From NCBI GenBank assembly GCA_019054805.1, contig JAHQIY010000004.1, positions 1,736,001 through 1,800,000 of the forward strand: 64,000 nucleotides of DNA. The letters run 5' to 3'. Each line of letters begins with the position of its first letter. The first letter of the stretch is position 1. The notes below the pieces were generated by a model. It was given only the letters and a program-made list of their open reading frames with translations, ran no database searches and was not told the DNA's origin. A program made the translations under genes and the position numbers. Of this stretch, positions 53,332-64,000 are shown one piece after another. Origin of the DNA: Brachionus manjavacas (lineage: Eukaryota > Rotifera > Eurotatoria > Ploima > Brachionidae).

Positions 53332-56240
53332 AGGTCTCCCAAAGGTTTAGAAAGCAAATATGCATTAAAAAATCAGGATTATATTGACTAGGATTGTAGT
53401 TTTTTTTCCATTGAACACGAACATTGACATTTAAAAAAATAAATTTTTGAAAGTTTATTTAGTTTTGAAAATATAGTTTTGAAAAATAAACGTCATTTAT
53501 TTGTAATTTGTTAAGAATACTCAATTTATGTCAAGATTCGTCGAAAACAGATTTATTTAAAAGTCTAAAGTCAAGCCAAAGTCACTGAATTTAAATTTCT
53601 AAGTCAATATTTTTTCAATTAGAAATTGCAATCTTTGAAAATAAATGGAAAAAGAGATTTTCAAAATCGATTTTGTTTCGGCAATCAGTCAAATGAGAAT
53701 GAAATAAAAAAAATGAATCAAGGACCGAATCATTTATTCGGATCGAAAACCTCAAGCTAACCGTGGTTAAGAAGGCACGACAAACGAGGACGGTTTTAAT
53801 TAGGATTACGTTCTGGCAAATTTGTGAAGAGGCAATGAGAACTTCAAAATCATAAAAAATTTTACATTTAAATTTAAAAGTATGTTATCAAAATAATAAA
53901 GTTTTTTTTTAAATTTTAATTAAATTTTTGAATTTGTATTTAACAGACTTAATTTTTTTTGAGTTTTTATAATAAATATTATATATATTAAATTAAAAAA
54001 ATAACAATTAATTAAAAATTAGTAAATAATATTAATCATAATCATCAATGAAACATAATGAATCTGCTCACTCCTTATCGATGAAATTTCATTAAAATAC
54101 TTATTTCGTTGATGCTTTATCAAATTTTAATTGACTAGGAAAATGGATATTATTATAGTAATAATAATTTTACTATAATAATTTTCAAAACTAGGATTGT
54201 ATAGATTTAATATATTAGATTAATTACATATATTTATTATATTAATTGCATAAAATAAATCTATGTTATTTATAAGACAAACCACCAAAGTGACTCCAAC
54301 AAGTTGTTTGTTGATGGCAAACCTGGTGCTAAATCCATTAGCCGACCAACGTTATGCTAGTTGTTTTTGATTCTTCATACAGCTTTATTACTTAATAAAT
54401 CTTTTGTAAAATTAAAATTTTAGACTATTAGCTAATTGAAAAATTTTTTTGGTCTCAAGATCTTTGAAATTTTTTGAATTCGTGTTTATGGAACTTACGA
54501 TACACATGGGCCAAACAGACTATTATAGTTTAATAAAATATTATATATTCACACTGGTTTATAATTGAAATGAATCTCAAAAATTATTGTTAACTTATTA
54601 CAAACTAATAAATAAGTCAAATACAGTTTTTAAAATCTGAATTAATTTTCTTTAAAATTTTGTACAAATTTGAAAAAATGGCTTTTATATAAATTTGTAA
54701 AATGAAAATCAAAAATACAATATAATTTCGAAGATAATAAAACATTTAATGCTGCCAAGATGTCTTAATTCTTGAAAGGCGAGATTTAAAAAAAAATATT
54801 ATTTCTTTCTATATTTTTTTCAAAATATCTGGTTTTTAATTTTTGATAAACGATTAAAATATAAAGATAAAATGTTGTAGAAAAAAAGTTTTAAAGTAAA
54901 TTTTTAAATCATAATTTATTTTAATCAATTAATTTCACTTTTCTTCGAATTTTTCATACATCTAAATTACCTAACTTTTAAATAATTTAATTTTTTATTA
55001 AATCCTCTTTATTAAATTAAAATACATTAAAAAAAATAAGAGAGGTTCGCGGGGACAAAATTTGTGTCCATTTTGTGTCTGTTTCGCTCGGAAGGGTCAA
55101 ATTAATTATGACTTGTAATAAACCTTTTAATGAAGTTTTTAATTTTGATTAAATTAAGATCGACCTCGAAAGGATTTTCGAAATGCAATTCCGAAAGAGG
55201 AGATAATTTTATATTTGATCATTGATTTCGATCTAGGAAATAATAGTAAAGAAACCAGAGGAGACTCTAATAAAATTTAGTTTCTAACAAGTAAGCTTGC
55301 AAATTTCCAAGTCAAAAATTGGCATTACCCAGTCTATAAATATAATTATAAATAAAAAAGATAATCAAATATAATACAGAATATGGACTTGCTTATTTAT
55401 TGAAGCACATACCATTAACAAGAGATTCTTATGTAGATGAAGTAGTCAATTTCTTTTTTTTTTATTAATTTTTCGAACATTTTTTATATTTAATTAAAAA
55501 GAAATTAAAACTGAAAATCAAAAAATTTTGAAAGTTTGCCCTCCACAACTTTTAAGATAGAAAGAGAAGTTTTATATAAGCAATAAAAATCACTAATCCG
55601 AATCAAATAAAATATAAAAATATTATTATCTATTTTTATAAAAGTGCAAATGTAAGGATAGCTCAAATTTGCAATGAATCGATAACTTTGGAAGAATAAT
55701 GTCGCCAAAATCAGGTTACGAATGAAGAAGGCAGCAAAATTTGTTTTATGAAATAAATAAATGAAAAAACAATAAAAAAGTATCAGGTAATTTGATCCTG
55801 AATTATTATTTTTATTAAAATTTTGGCCATTTTAGTTAAAAATTTTATTTCTAAACTTTTAAACAACATCAAAAACATTAATTAAGATTCTTGAATAAAA
55901 TTTTTATCTTTTTTGTGTTATAATTTGATTTTAATTGTTTAGATTGGCATTTTACGCAAACAAAAATCAGAATTTAAGTTTAGTAGGAGAGATAAAAATT
56001 AAGATATAGAATTATTTAAAAAATATTTTTAACACTGACAGTATAATCTTGAAAAATTCATTCTAAGCCTAATTTTTACATTTTTACTATTTTTTATAAA
56101 GTAATTTAAAATATTTTTTGAATATATCATATTTTTATATTTTTATCCCTGGCCTTAAATCTGAAGTTCTAAAATTCAAATCAAAATTTTTCATGATAAT
56201 TTTATTTTTTTCTTTATTTTAAATTTTTTAACTTCTGATT
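53332..56240. other. AT-rich desert with weak coding-like patches
   Basis: A stop-free minus-strand patch of about 80 codons at 53640-53880 lacks a start and a recognisable motif. A GC-richer phrase at 54280-54365 (plus, RQTTKVTPTSCLLMANLVLN) is open for only about 33 codons. Neither is supported as a gene. Remainder is poly-A/T-rich. Confidence 0.4.
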
Positions 56241-56725
56241 CAAGTGTTGCCTAGTCACCACATCTGAGAAGAGACATCGCCACTATAGAGAATGTCCAAA
56301 GGAGAGCCACCTAATTGCTCAAGTAGTTCAAAAACCTTGACTACAGTGAGAGACTGATGAAACTAAATCTGACGTCCATGGAAGACAGGAGGACTAAAGT
56401 GATCTTATTCAATTCTTTAAATGTTAGACAGGCACTAACATTGTAAACTGGCACATAGCTCCGTCTTTCAAAGTCAACGGAAGAACAACTCCAACCAGCA
56501 CAGCTTTGTCCGACCACTTCCAGCCACCAGTCAACAGAGAGAGCATATTATCATATTATTTATATTATCATCTTTTAATTAACTTTTAATTAAATACTGA
56601 CATAATGAATTTTAGTAATAAAGTGTGCATACCACAGTTACCAAAGATTGGATCCTACTGTTTCCCATCTTCGCAAGTCTAGCTTGCTAGCTTGTTGAAA
56701 CTTATATTATTATTATTTTTATTAT
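56241..56725 (+). mobile_element. LINE family B-like C-terminal fragment
   Basis: The plus strand reads IENVQRRAT, a stop, FKNLDYSERLMKLNLTSMED, RRTKVILFN and, in another frame, VNWHIAPSFKVNGRTTPTST then SDHFQPPVNRES. This is the C-terminal domain of the CR1/jockey-type proteins seen at 19.0 and 23.9 kb. It ends in an ATT/TTA-rich tail near 56705-56725. Heavily 5'-truncated and inactive. Confidence 0.7.
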
Positions 56726-59700
56726 CAGAACATGATATCAAATTTTTTTTTTTTTAACATGAACTTTTTTTAAATATGTTAATTCAAGCAAGGGGTTGAA
56801 AGGAAGGACTAAGTTCCATCCCAAACTATATTTTAAATAAATAAATAAAAAATTTTAGTTGGGTTTTGTTTAGTCCTCAAAAACTGCGTTTAATTATAGT
56901 TTTTTGATTTTAAACTTGTCTTTATTTTCTATTTTGGTTTTTTAATTCTTTATTAAAACCCAAACTTGAGATTTAAACGCATGGTTAATGAATTTGAATA
57001 TGGGATCTTCTGGAGAAAATAAAAAAGCTCATTCTGATAAAATTCTTTATTTTTTTGTTAACAATTATTTGGAAAATTTCTACCATCTAATTTTATCACT
57101 AGTCTGGAATGTTTCAAATTATTCAAAATATTTCAAATCTAGAAAATAAATATCGGTTAGTTTACAAGTTACCTAAACGCTATTTTTTATTACCTTTATT
57201 AAATTTTATAAAATCATAAAATTATAATAAATAAAATTTGGTCATATCTTAAAATTTAAAACTATTGTCGTAAAGGTAAAACATTGTAGAGCCTGAATAA
57301 ATTATTATTAAAAAATTTAAATAGCTCTGAAGCTAGATTTTTTTTTATACTAAAATAAAATTTTTATTAGCTAAAAAATTAATTTTTACAAAAACAATTA
57401 GGACTAAAAAAGTATCGATTTTTGAATGGACTTAAACAAAAAATCTATTTTTTCAAGCTCATTTGTTCTGATTCCGTAGAGAATCGTCTACGAGTCTTAT
57501 CTTAAGTTGCGTGAGTTTGAGTGAATCAGAGTCGATATGGACTATTAGACTAGCTTTTTATCAAATGAATAGTTTGAGTAGATTTTCAATTCAATGCAAT
57601 ATTGGTTCAAATATTTCAATTTTTCCAGGCTTTCCTTTCGGAATTTGAGATTAAATATTTATTTAGCTGATATGCTCAAATCTTTAACTAGTTCAATATG
57701 GTAACAAATTTCTCTTTGAATTTTATTTTTTTTATGATAGATTTTAAAGTTAATTTTTATAAATATTGATCAAGATATTTTTTATTCAGATTCTGATTCC
57801 GCAATGAAACTTTTTACCAGACTAATTAGAAAATATTCGCTTGTCTAAGCAGAAAAAAAAATATTTGGTCTTAGCATTTATTTTTTTAACAGTTAGAGAT
57901 ATTTTAGCCGGACCACACGGAGTTATAAATCAGGTGGAATCTTTATCTCATTAGCGCTTAGATTATGATTTTAGTTGAAAAAAAAGCGATAAATATTGTA
58001 AATTTTATTCAAGTTAATGAAAATTAAAATTATCTAAAATAAACACGTGTTATAAATTAGACTATAACATACTTATTTTAATTTCGAAATTTTTTGTTAA
58101 TTTATTTTTTAGTTTTTTTTTTAATGGAATATTATTTTATTTAAAATATAGGCAATTAATTTCAACCAAAAATATGTTTTTTGTTTTTTTATCTTCTTTT
58201 AAATTGTTTTGAGTAATTAAGAAATTATATTATTTTCCAAATAGAAATAAAATTTATTTAAAAATCAGATTGAAATTTTCTAAAAAATTAATTAATTAAT
58301 TTTAAAATTTAATATTTTTTTGTTTAATTTTGGATGTTTATTTGGCTAATAAATATTTTTTTAAGTTTAGATTACTGAAGTTGTTAAAAGAGAGCATTTT
58401 TGAATTTAATTGCAACTAAAATTCAAATGAAGGCTTTTTAACATTTACAAGTTAAAGGTAATTATTAAAAAAAAAATTATAAAATGAAATATTTTTTATT
58501 TTAATTTTCCAATTGGAATTAATATACTTGAATTTTTTTTTTTTTTTTTTAATCATCTTATTATCTTTAATCTTTTAAGGAACTAAATTATAAAATAGAA
58601 TAAAAATCATAATCGACAAATTTATTAAATAATGTAGAAAAAAATTTTTAAAATTGGTTAACTGAATAAATTAATATTGAGATTTTTTTAATTTATTGTT
58701 TCCAAGTTATTAGAAATACTTGTAATGTGTTGTGACAAATTTTTTGATCCAGATCTATTAATTAACCGATTAATGTTATCTTCTTTTTCAATTAATAGTT
58801 TTCATAATGTTATCAGCATACACTTCATTATTAACTGGCAAACTCATTTAGTAATTCCAATGGAATTTAATATGTGATCCCTTTTTTTTAACTTTTTGTT
58901 TTTTATTTTCTTACATCAGTAACTTAATTTTTAATTTTTATTTTTTTATGTACTACTTCTCTTTTCAAGGAGGTTAATTTTATCAAAGAAATAAATAAAT
59001 TAACTGGCAAACGTCTCAATACTTTACGAGATCTTGGTTTAACTTGTAGAAAAAATTAATATAAAAAATTAAAAATTACCAAATAATTTATTTTAATTTA
59101 TCATTAAAGGAAAAAAGATTTGTAATTTAAAGGGATTTTTAATGGTACGATTTTAGCATTTTATAGAATGTAATAATATTATGAAGTTTATAAATTTTTT
59201 CTTGATTAGGTGAACAAATTAGTTGAAATAAAAATTTACTTTTATGTGACCAGTTAGGGTAGTTACCTTGAAATAATCATTTATACATTATGACGATTCA
59301 AATATTTTTGTGTTTGTAAATATTTAGTATATATTTAGTATATTATACAAATGCACAATTAATTATTTATTTTTAGCGACAGATTATCAGTCAAAAAAGT
59401 TTACGCAAAATTTAATAGCTAAGTTAAAGAATTTTATGCAGATTTTGTAGAAGATGCTAAAAATATTGTGACTTTTATTTTTCAAATTTTTTCGATTATT
59501 TATATTTTCGAATACTAAATCTAATATTCAAAATATTCACTTTCTGATTCTTTTTCTATTTTGAAATTTTAATTGGAAAATTTAAAAATTTTTTAACATT
59601 TTTTAATAAATATTTTAGTTTTTATTTTTTCAATCTTTTTTTTTATCCCAATCTTGAGTAAAATCCTATTAGGTTGAGGATAATTTCTTGATCAAGGTCA

Positions 59701-60649
59701 GTATCGGATCCTCCAAGTCCTTAACAGGATAAGAGAGGATTTGCTAAGATAGTTAGGATTTTCCTTTGAGTTTCTTAGAGGCTCATTAATATTTTCATTC
59801 GTGTCTTTTTATTTAAAAATTCAAAAATAAAATTAAATGAATTATAAATAATAGAGATAGAAATTTTTTTATATTCTCTCGCCGAATTTAATATTGATAA
59901 ATAGCTTTAACATTTTAAGAACGTGCATAATAATGACGCAATGTTCAATTATATGATTTAAGTATATCATTTAATTGGATCTATCGTTATGATTTTCGAT
60001 TATTACTAAATAATTCTTTAAAAAGTTGTTCCCGGGATAAAATCTTACAAAATTTTCCAATAGGTTTTTTTTTCTAAGATCTAATACATTTTAAAGAATT
60101 TTTTGAAAATTTTATAAGATTTTCGTTTTATAAAATTTTATTTCAAAGATTACTAAACAAAATCTTAGCAATTCAAGAATTCGCAGAATTTTTTTTTGTT
60201 AAGATCCTAAAGAATATTCTAAGAATCTTAGATTTTCCATTTTCTCCAAGATTCCTAATAAGAATTTTCATATGGGTACTTATTCAAATATCGATTTGAA
60301 TACATATTTGATTTTTCACATGTTGTGATAAATACTTCTAATAAATTTTAGTAATTAAAAATAAAATTTTTTTGAAAGGTAAAAATAAATATACTTGTAA
60401 CCAAAAGTTTATTCTAAAAGACATTTAAAATTTTAATTTATCCATTTGGCTAAAGTCATAAAGCTAAATAGATACTTAATGAATAGAAGGAGTTTACTTA
60501 CTATTCATTAAGTAAACTACCGAAAGAATGGGAATCTTCAACAATACTATGATCCCTAAAAAGTTTTTTTTTAAAACAAGAGCCAGTTAACTAGCGAAAA
60601 ATCATGATGACAAGCTGTCTAGGAAAACTGTTGGAACGTATAGTCTACT
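56726..60649. other. AT-rich desert, nothing recognised
   Basis: Almost 4 kb without a supported frame. Some weak TTAAGATCCT/AAGATTCTTAG-type inverted phrases occur between 59650 and 60260 but do not define an element. Confidence 0.45.
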
Positions 60650-61157
60650 AGAGGGCTCTATGTCAAAATAGCAAGTGTTAAAATAGCTAGATCACATTTT
60701 ATTTATTTAATAAATAATTTGAGGTAAACCTCAGGCCACACAGAATGGAACTAAGTCCTTCTTTTCAGCCTAGCGATTGAAAAAAATAGATCACAACAGC
60801 TAAATATATTTTTAGCTATTTTTTAGCTTTTCAGCCCCATGTTAGGAAAGTGTTCACAAAATTTTTACATATTGAAAAGTTGAAAAAAAAAAAAAAAAAT
60901 TAATTAAGTTTATTTAAGTCAATAAAATATGAGATAATTAAATTAATATTTCATTATTGGCGATAATTAAGAAGTTTTTTCGATATTTTCCATTCTGTGT
61001 GGCCTGAAAAATTGAGTTTTTACTTTAAATTGTAAATTGAAATTGTCAATTTTTTTTTAAATAAACATATTTAGCTATTTTGATATTAGCGATTTTATTT
61101 TCACTTAAGCTATTTTAATTTTTTTTTAATTAGCTTTTTTGACCTACCCCCCTACTC
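60650..61157. mobile_element. Candidate MITE with nested inverted repeats
   Basis: TCAGGCCACACAGAATGGAA (60731-60750) recurs exactly inverted at about 60987-61006. Outside it, a GTCAAAATAGC/TTAGCTATTTTGA pattern is also inverted (60660-60695 versus 61070-61145), and the outermost TAGAGGG and CCCCCCTACTC phrases roughly pair. No coding potential. Confidence 0.5.
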
Positions 61158-61455
61158 GAGATTATATGGTTATTTAGAACAGAACAATGATGTTTCAGAA
61201 AAAATCGACGAAAGGCTGATAATCTTTTCTTACTTATTCATAAAATTTTATTTATTTATTGAATTGAATTAACCTCCTTTAAGAAGAAGTAAAAATATAA
61301 AAAAGAGATAAAAAATAAAATAAATTTTTTTTTTTGTTTTTTTTAAATAATGAAAAATTACTACCTAAAAATAAAATTAAAAAAATAAGAAGGAACGTAG
61401 TTAGAAAATAGAAAAGGGCATGAAAGTTAGAAAGCAAGAAAACTTGGACCAAAAT

Positions 61456-61683
61456 TCATGGATTTCTTTTATTTTGAATTAGCTCATTTAAGAGAGTTCT
61501 GTAATGTTTAAATTTTAAATTGCAAAGACATAACAAAATTGAATCAAATATACCATCATTACAAATCAGATTAATCTTAAGATTTTCTTTAAGTTGGTTT
61601 ATATTTACTGTAATTTTTGAGGTTTCAATTTTAAAGTATTTGGAAATAAGTACCAATTCGGAAAAAGAAAAAAGATTCACTAG
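61456..61683 (-). pseudogene. Coding-like terminal segment, family unknown
   Basis: After a CCTCCCCCTCTAG acceptor-like site the minus strand has a stop-free run, NLFSFSELVLISKYFKIE, then KITVNINQLKENLKINLI, FDSILLCLCNLKFKHYR and LLNELIQNKRNP with a stop at 61456. The first base after AG would make TGA in one phase, so phase must come from an upstream exon that I cannot find. It may be a real last exon or a transposon relic. Confidence 0.35.
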
Positions 61684-61834
61684 AGGGGGAGGTCACTTAG
61701 GATAGATTTTAAAAATTGTGATGAGAGATAATTAAATTTAATTGTATTGATTAAAATTAGTTTCGAAAATAGATAAAGTTCATTATTCAAAAAATTAAAG
61801 AATCATTTATTAGAAAAAAAAAAATTTATTCCAG

Positions 61835-61995
61835 GTTTTGAATCAAGATATGTCGAATACCCGACTCCATTGTGTAATTGCTATCTTACTATTTCTTCTT
61901 TATTTCCTGAATTGTTCAATACTCAAACATTTTGTACTTGTCATTACTCACAATTTGTATATTTTAATTGTCTTTTTTTTTATATTGTATTTTAA
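61835..61995 (+). mobile_element. LINE family A 3' fragment
   Basis: FESRYVEYPTPLCNCYLTIS and the following 3' UTR match the end of the family A elements at 7.25-7.33 kb (minus) and 52.6 kb (plus). Only the last few codons and UTR are present. Confidence 0.65.
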
Positions 61996-63763
61996 TTTAT
62001 TTTAATTTATCTTTTTATTAATTTATTTTTCCTGATTTTTTACTTTTTATTTTTTTTTAATTATAGACGATTTTAGACGAATAATAATTTAATCCATCTT
62101 TGAAATTTTTAATAATCAAAATTAAATTTATTGTGAGATTTGATTTTTTGAAATAAAAAATATTTGAAATTTTAATTCATAACATATTTCAAAAAGAGTT
62201 TTATTTCATAGTCAAGTGTCAATAAATTATTTTATTGTCACATAGTGTGCCAATAGACACTCCGTTTATTTAAATTGAAAAATGGAGTTTTAATCAAAAT
62301 CTTAAAAAGTAAAGAATTAATTTTTTTTGTTTCATTTTCTCCTTATTTTTTCGTGCTAAAACTCTTCAAATAAAATATTTGGAATAAATGAAAAATGAAA
62401 ATTAAAGAAAATTATGAAATTACAGTAAATAAATTGAAATGGAGCAAGAAAGAATAAATAGAAAATTACCAATATCCTGGAAATTCAATGAAACAATTAT
62501 TAATAGATCTGAACAACCTAAAATTTGACTTTAAATTGATTGCCTTTTTATTAGAACCGTCCGGACTTTTACATATAAGTAGTTTTTTACATTTTTAAAT
62601 TTTTAATTTTTAATAATAAACGTAAATAATATTTATATTTAAAGAGAAAATTATTAAAATACCTTATTAAAATATTTTTAAGGAAAAATGTATTTGACGC
62701 AAAAAAAAATTATAGTATAAAAAAACCGTGCACCATAAATTAGGATCAAATATTTTTTAAATAAAGCAACTATTTTATATTGTTTTATTTTTTATCCCAT
62801 GCAAGAACCTCCAACAGTTAGGATTTTTTTAATTATTTTTTTTTACTTTTTTAATTTCTTTGAATTTTTTTTTCGCCTAAGATATTTAAGAATGAAGTTT
62901 TAATTTTTAAATTACACTTTTTCTACAAATGTGTTTCTTGATGATAAAGAGATATTGAGCCTCTTTTTATTCAACAAAAATTAATACTAAAGAACAGAAC
63001 AAAATTATAAAAAATTGATTAAATTTTTTTCTTTAAAATCAAAATCAGTTTTTAAAATGCAACATAGTGCATCATGCAATGTTGCATCAACTTTCAAAGC
63101 CTGTTAATGATGTTCAAATTCCTGAAAAATTCACTACGCTTGAATTTATTAAAGTTTAAATTCTGCTAAATTTGTAATTTTGAATTTTGAATTTTACCAG
63201 AATTTGGTAAATAATGCGACTATGTATGCGCAAGACTTTTCAATTACGATAGCACTTTTTACCTTATTGAATTGATTAGAATAAATTATCAAATTTTATA
63301 TTATTTTGAAGATTTTTTTCTATTTTAAATTAAACCAAGCAAAAAAATTTAAAATTTTGGATTCAAAAAAAGAATATTATAACGAAAATCTAAAAAAAAT
63401 TTAATTATCAAAATTTTTTAAAAATTAAGTAAAATTACAATAAATTAAGTAAATATTTTGAAAAATTCTATTAAAATTGCATCTAGTTAAAGCACATAAT
63501 TGATGTAGAATTAAAATTATATTTTTTTACTTTATTTTATTCAAGATAAAAAGTTTTCCTTTATTAAAAAATCTTGCCAAGTTACAGCCAGACTTGTGCG
63601 TAACCGATTGCTGAATTGGAAGAGGTACAGAGGTAGCTTAAAGTTATGAACTCGGCTTCCGAAGTAGGCCTATACAAAAATTTAATTTTTTTAGCGAAAT
63701 AATTAAAACCATTTTATTTGATTTTAATCAATAAACCAGATTTTGAATTTTTTTTTTAGATAT
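61996..63763. other. AT-rich stretch with one MITE fragment
   Basis: 62990-63140 contains AAAGAACAGAACAAAAT and GTGCATCATGCAATGTTGCA, related to the MITE family at 39975-40295. A GC-richer phrase at 63590-63670 is too short to classify. No gene supported. Confidence 0.4.
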
Positions 63764-64000
63764 AAAAATTTTTTGGGGGTGACAAATTTAATTTTTTTAA
63801 GATGACAAAAATAACTAAAAGTGGTGACTAATTTAAAATATAAAAAACTAAACGACTGACAAATACATATATATATATTGAGATGACTATTTAATAATTC
63901 TGCACTGACAAAATAAAACCTATTTTATAGGTAGGTTTAATTTTTATTCTATTCTATTTTAGTTCTAATTAAGCTATTTAATAATATAATTCTCTAAAAT
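63764..64000 (+). repeat. Dispersed repeat, truncated by the window edge
   Basis: Second copy of the repeat at 50590-50830, with a small insertion near 63895-63930. It continues beyond the window. Confidence 0.8.

Noticed and set aside
53640..53880. Stop-free minus-strand stretch of about 80 codons
   Set aside because: No start codon, splice signals or motif. A run of this length can arise by chance, so it is only mentioned.
1..64000. CRISPR arrays, bacterial operons, tRNA or rRNA genes
   Set aside because: No spaced identical repeats of CRISPR type, no operon-like packing and no tRNA box A/B pair could be recognised by eye. A tRNA scan would be needed to exclude a diverged tRNA gene.

Overview
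This window is eukaryotic, extremely AT-rich animal DNA: genes are sparse, introns are tiny (48-57 bp), and dispersed transposon debris is abundant. The recognisable host proteins are a Golgi YIF1 protein, mitochondrial ribosomal protein uS12m, a survivin-like single-BIR protein and a BRD8-type bromodomain protein. Together with a lineage-specific PAN/WD40 protein, the base composition and LINE families whose coding style I associate with Brachionus, they suggest a monogonont rotifer. That species-level statement is an inference, not something proved here. There are no bacterial, CRISPR or operon features.

Layout. 1-66: first coding exon of a minus-strand gene leaving the window. 67-5400: AT-rich desert. 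5.4-13.5 kb: a mobile-element cluster with a 254-bp perfect inverted repeat, MULE transposase remnants, a long degenerate LINE, a Tc1 fragment, a chaperonin (TCP-1/CCT) pseudogene fragment and a MULE-like element carrying a piggyBac-type MITE. 14.1-14.7 kb: a small single-pass membrane protein gene. 15.4-16.5 kb: a TIR element with a captured coding-like segment. 17.1-18.1 kb: another MULE remnant. 18.4-20.6 kb: a Ginger-type integrase transposon split by a LINE fragment whose target-site duplication is still visible. 22.4-25.1 kb: LINE pieces, one containing a pogo/Tigger element. 26.4-27.2 kb: a type II membrane protein gene, with an inverted partial copy of its 3' end at 27.8 kb. 28-34.7 kb: LINE fragments, an 814-bp TIR element and an internally deleted Ty3/gypsy element. 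36.1 kb: a candidate solo LTR. 37.7-50.4 kb is the main gene-bearing block: small ORF, YIF1 (-), uS12m (-) and survivin (+) head to head, PAN-WD40 (+), a Tc1 remnant, BRD8 (+). 50.4-64 kb: a foldback repeat, another LINE copy, MITEs and a long desert.

Four host genes lose their N-termini if only long ORFs are read. Small introns with canonical GT/AG ends restore the N-terminal membrane anchor of the 26.4-kb gene, an N-terminal exon of YIF1, the presequence of uS12m and the first part of the survivin BIR domain. A fifth such intron joins a signal-peptide/PAN-like exon to a seven-bladed WD40 propeller, predicting a secreted WD40 protein, the most unusual host gene here. Several start codons lie 3-30 nt after a good 3' splice site with no visible upstream coding exon, compatible with spliced-leader trans-splicing or 5'UTR introns.
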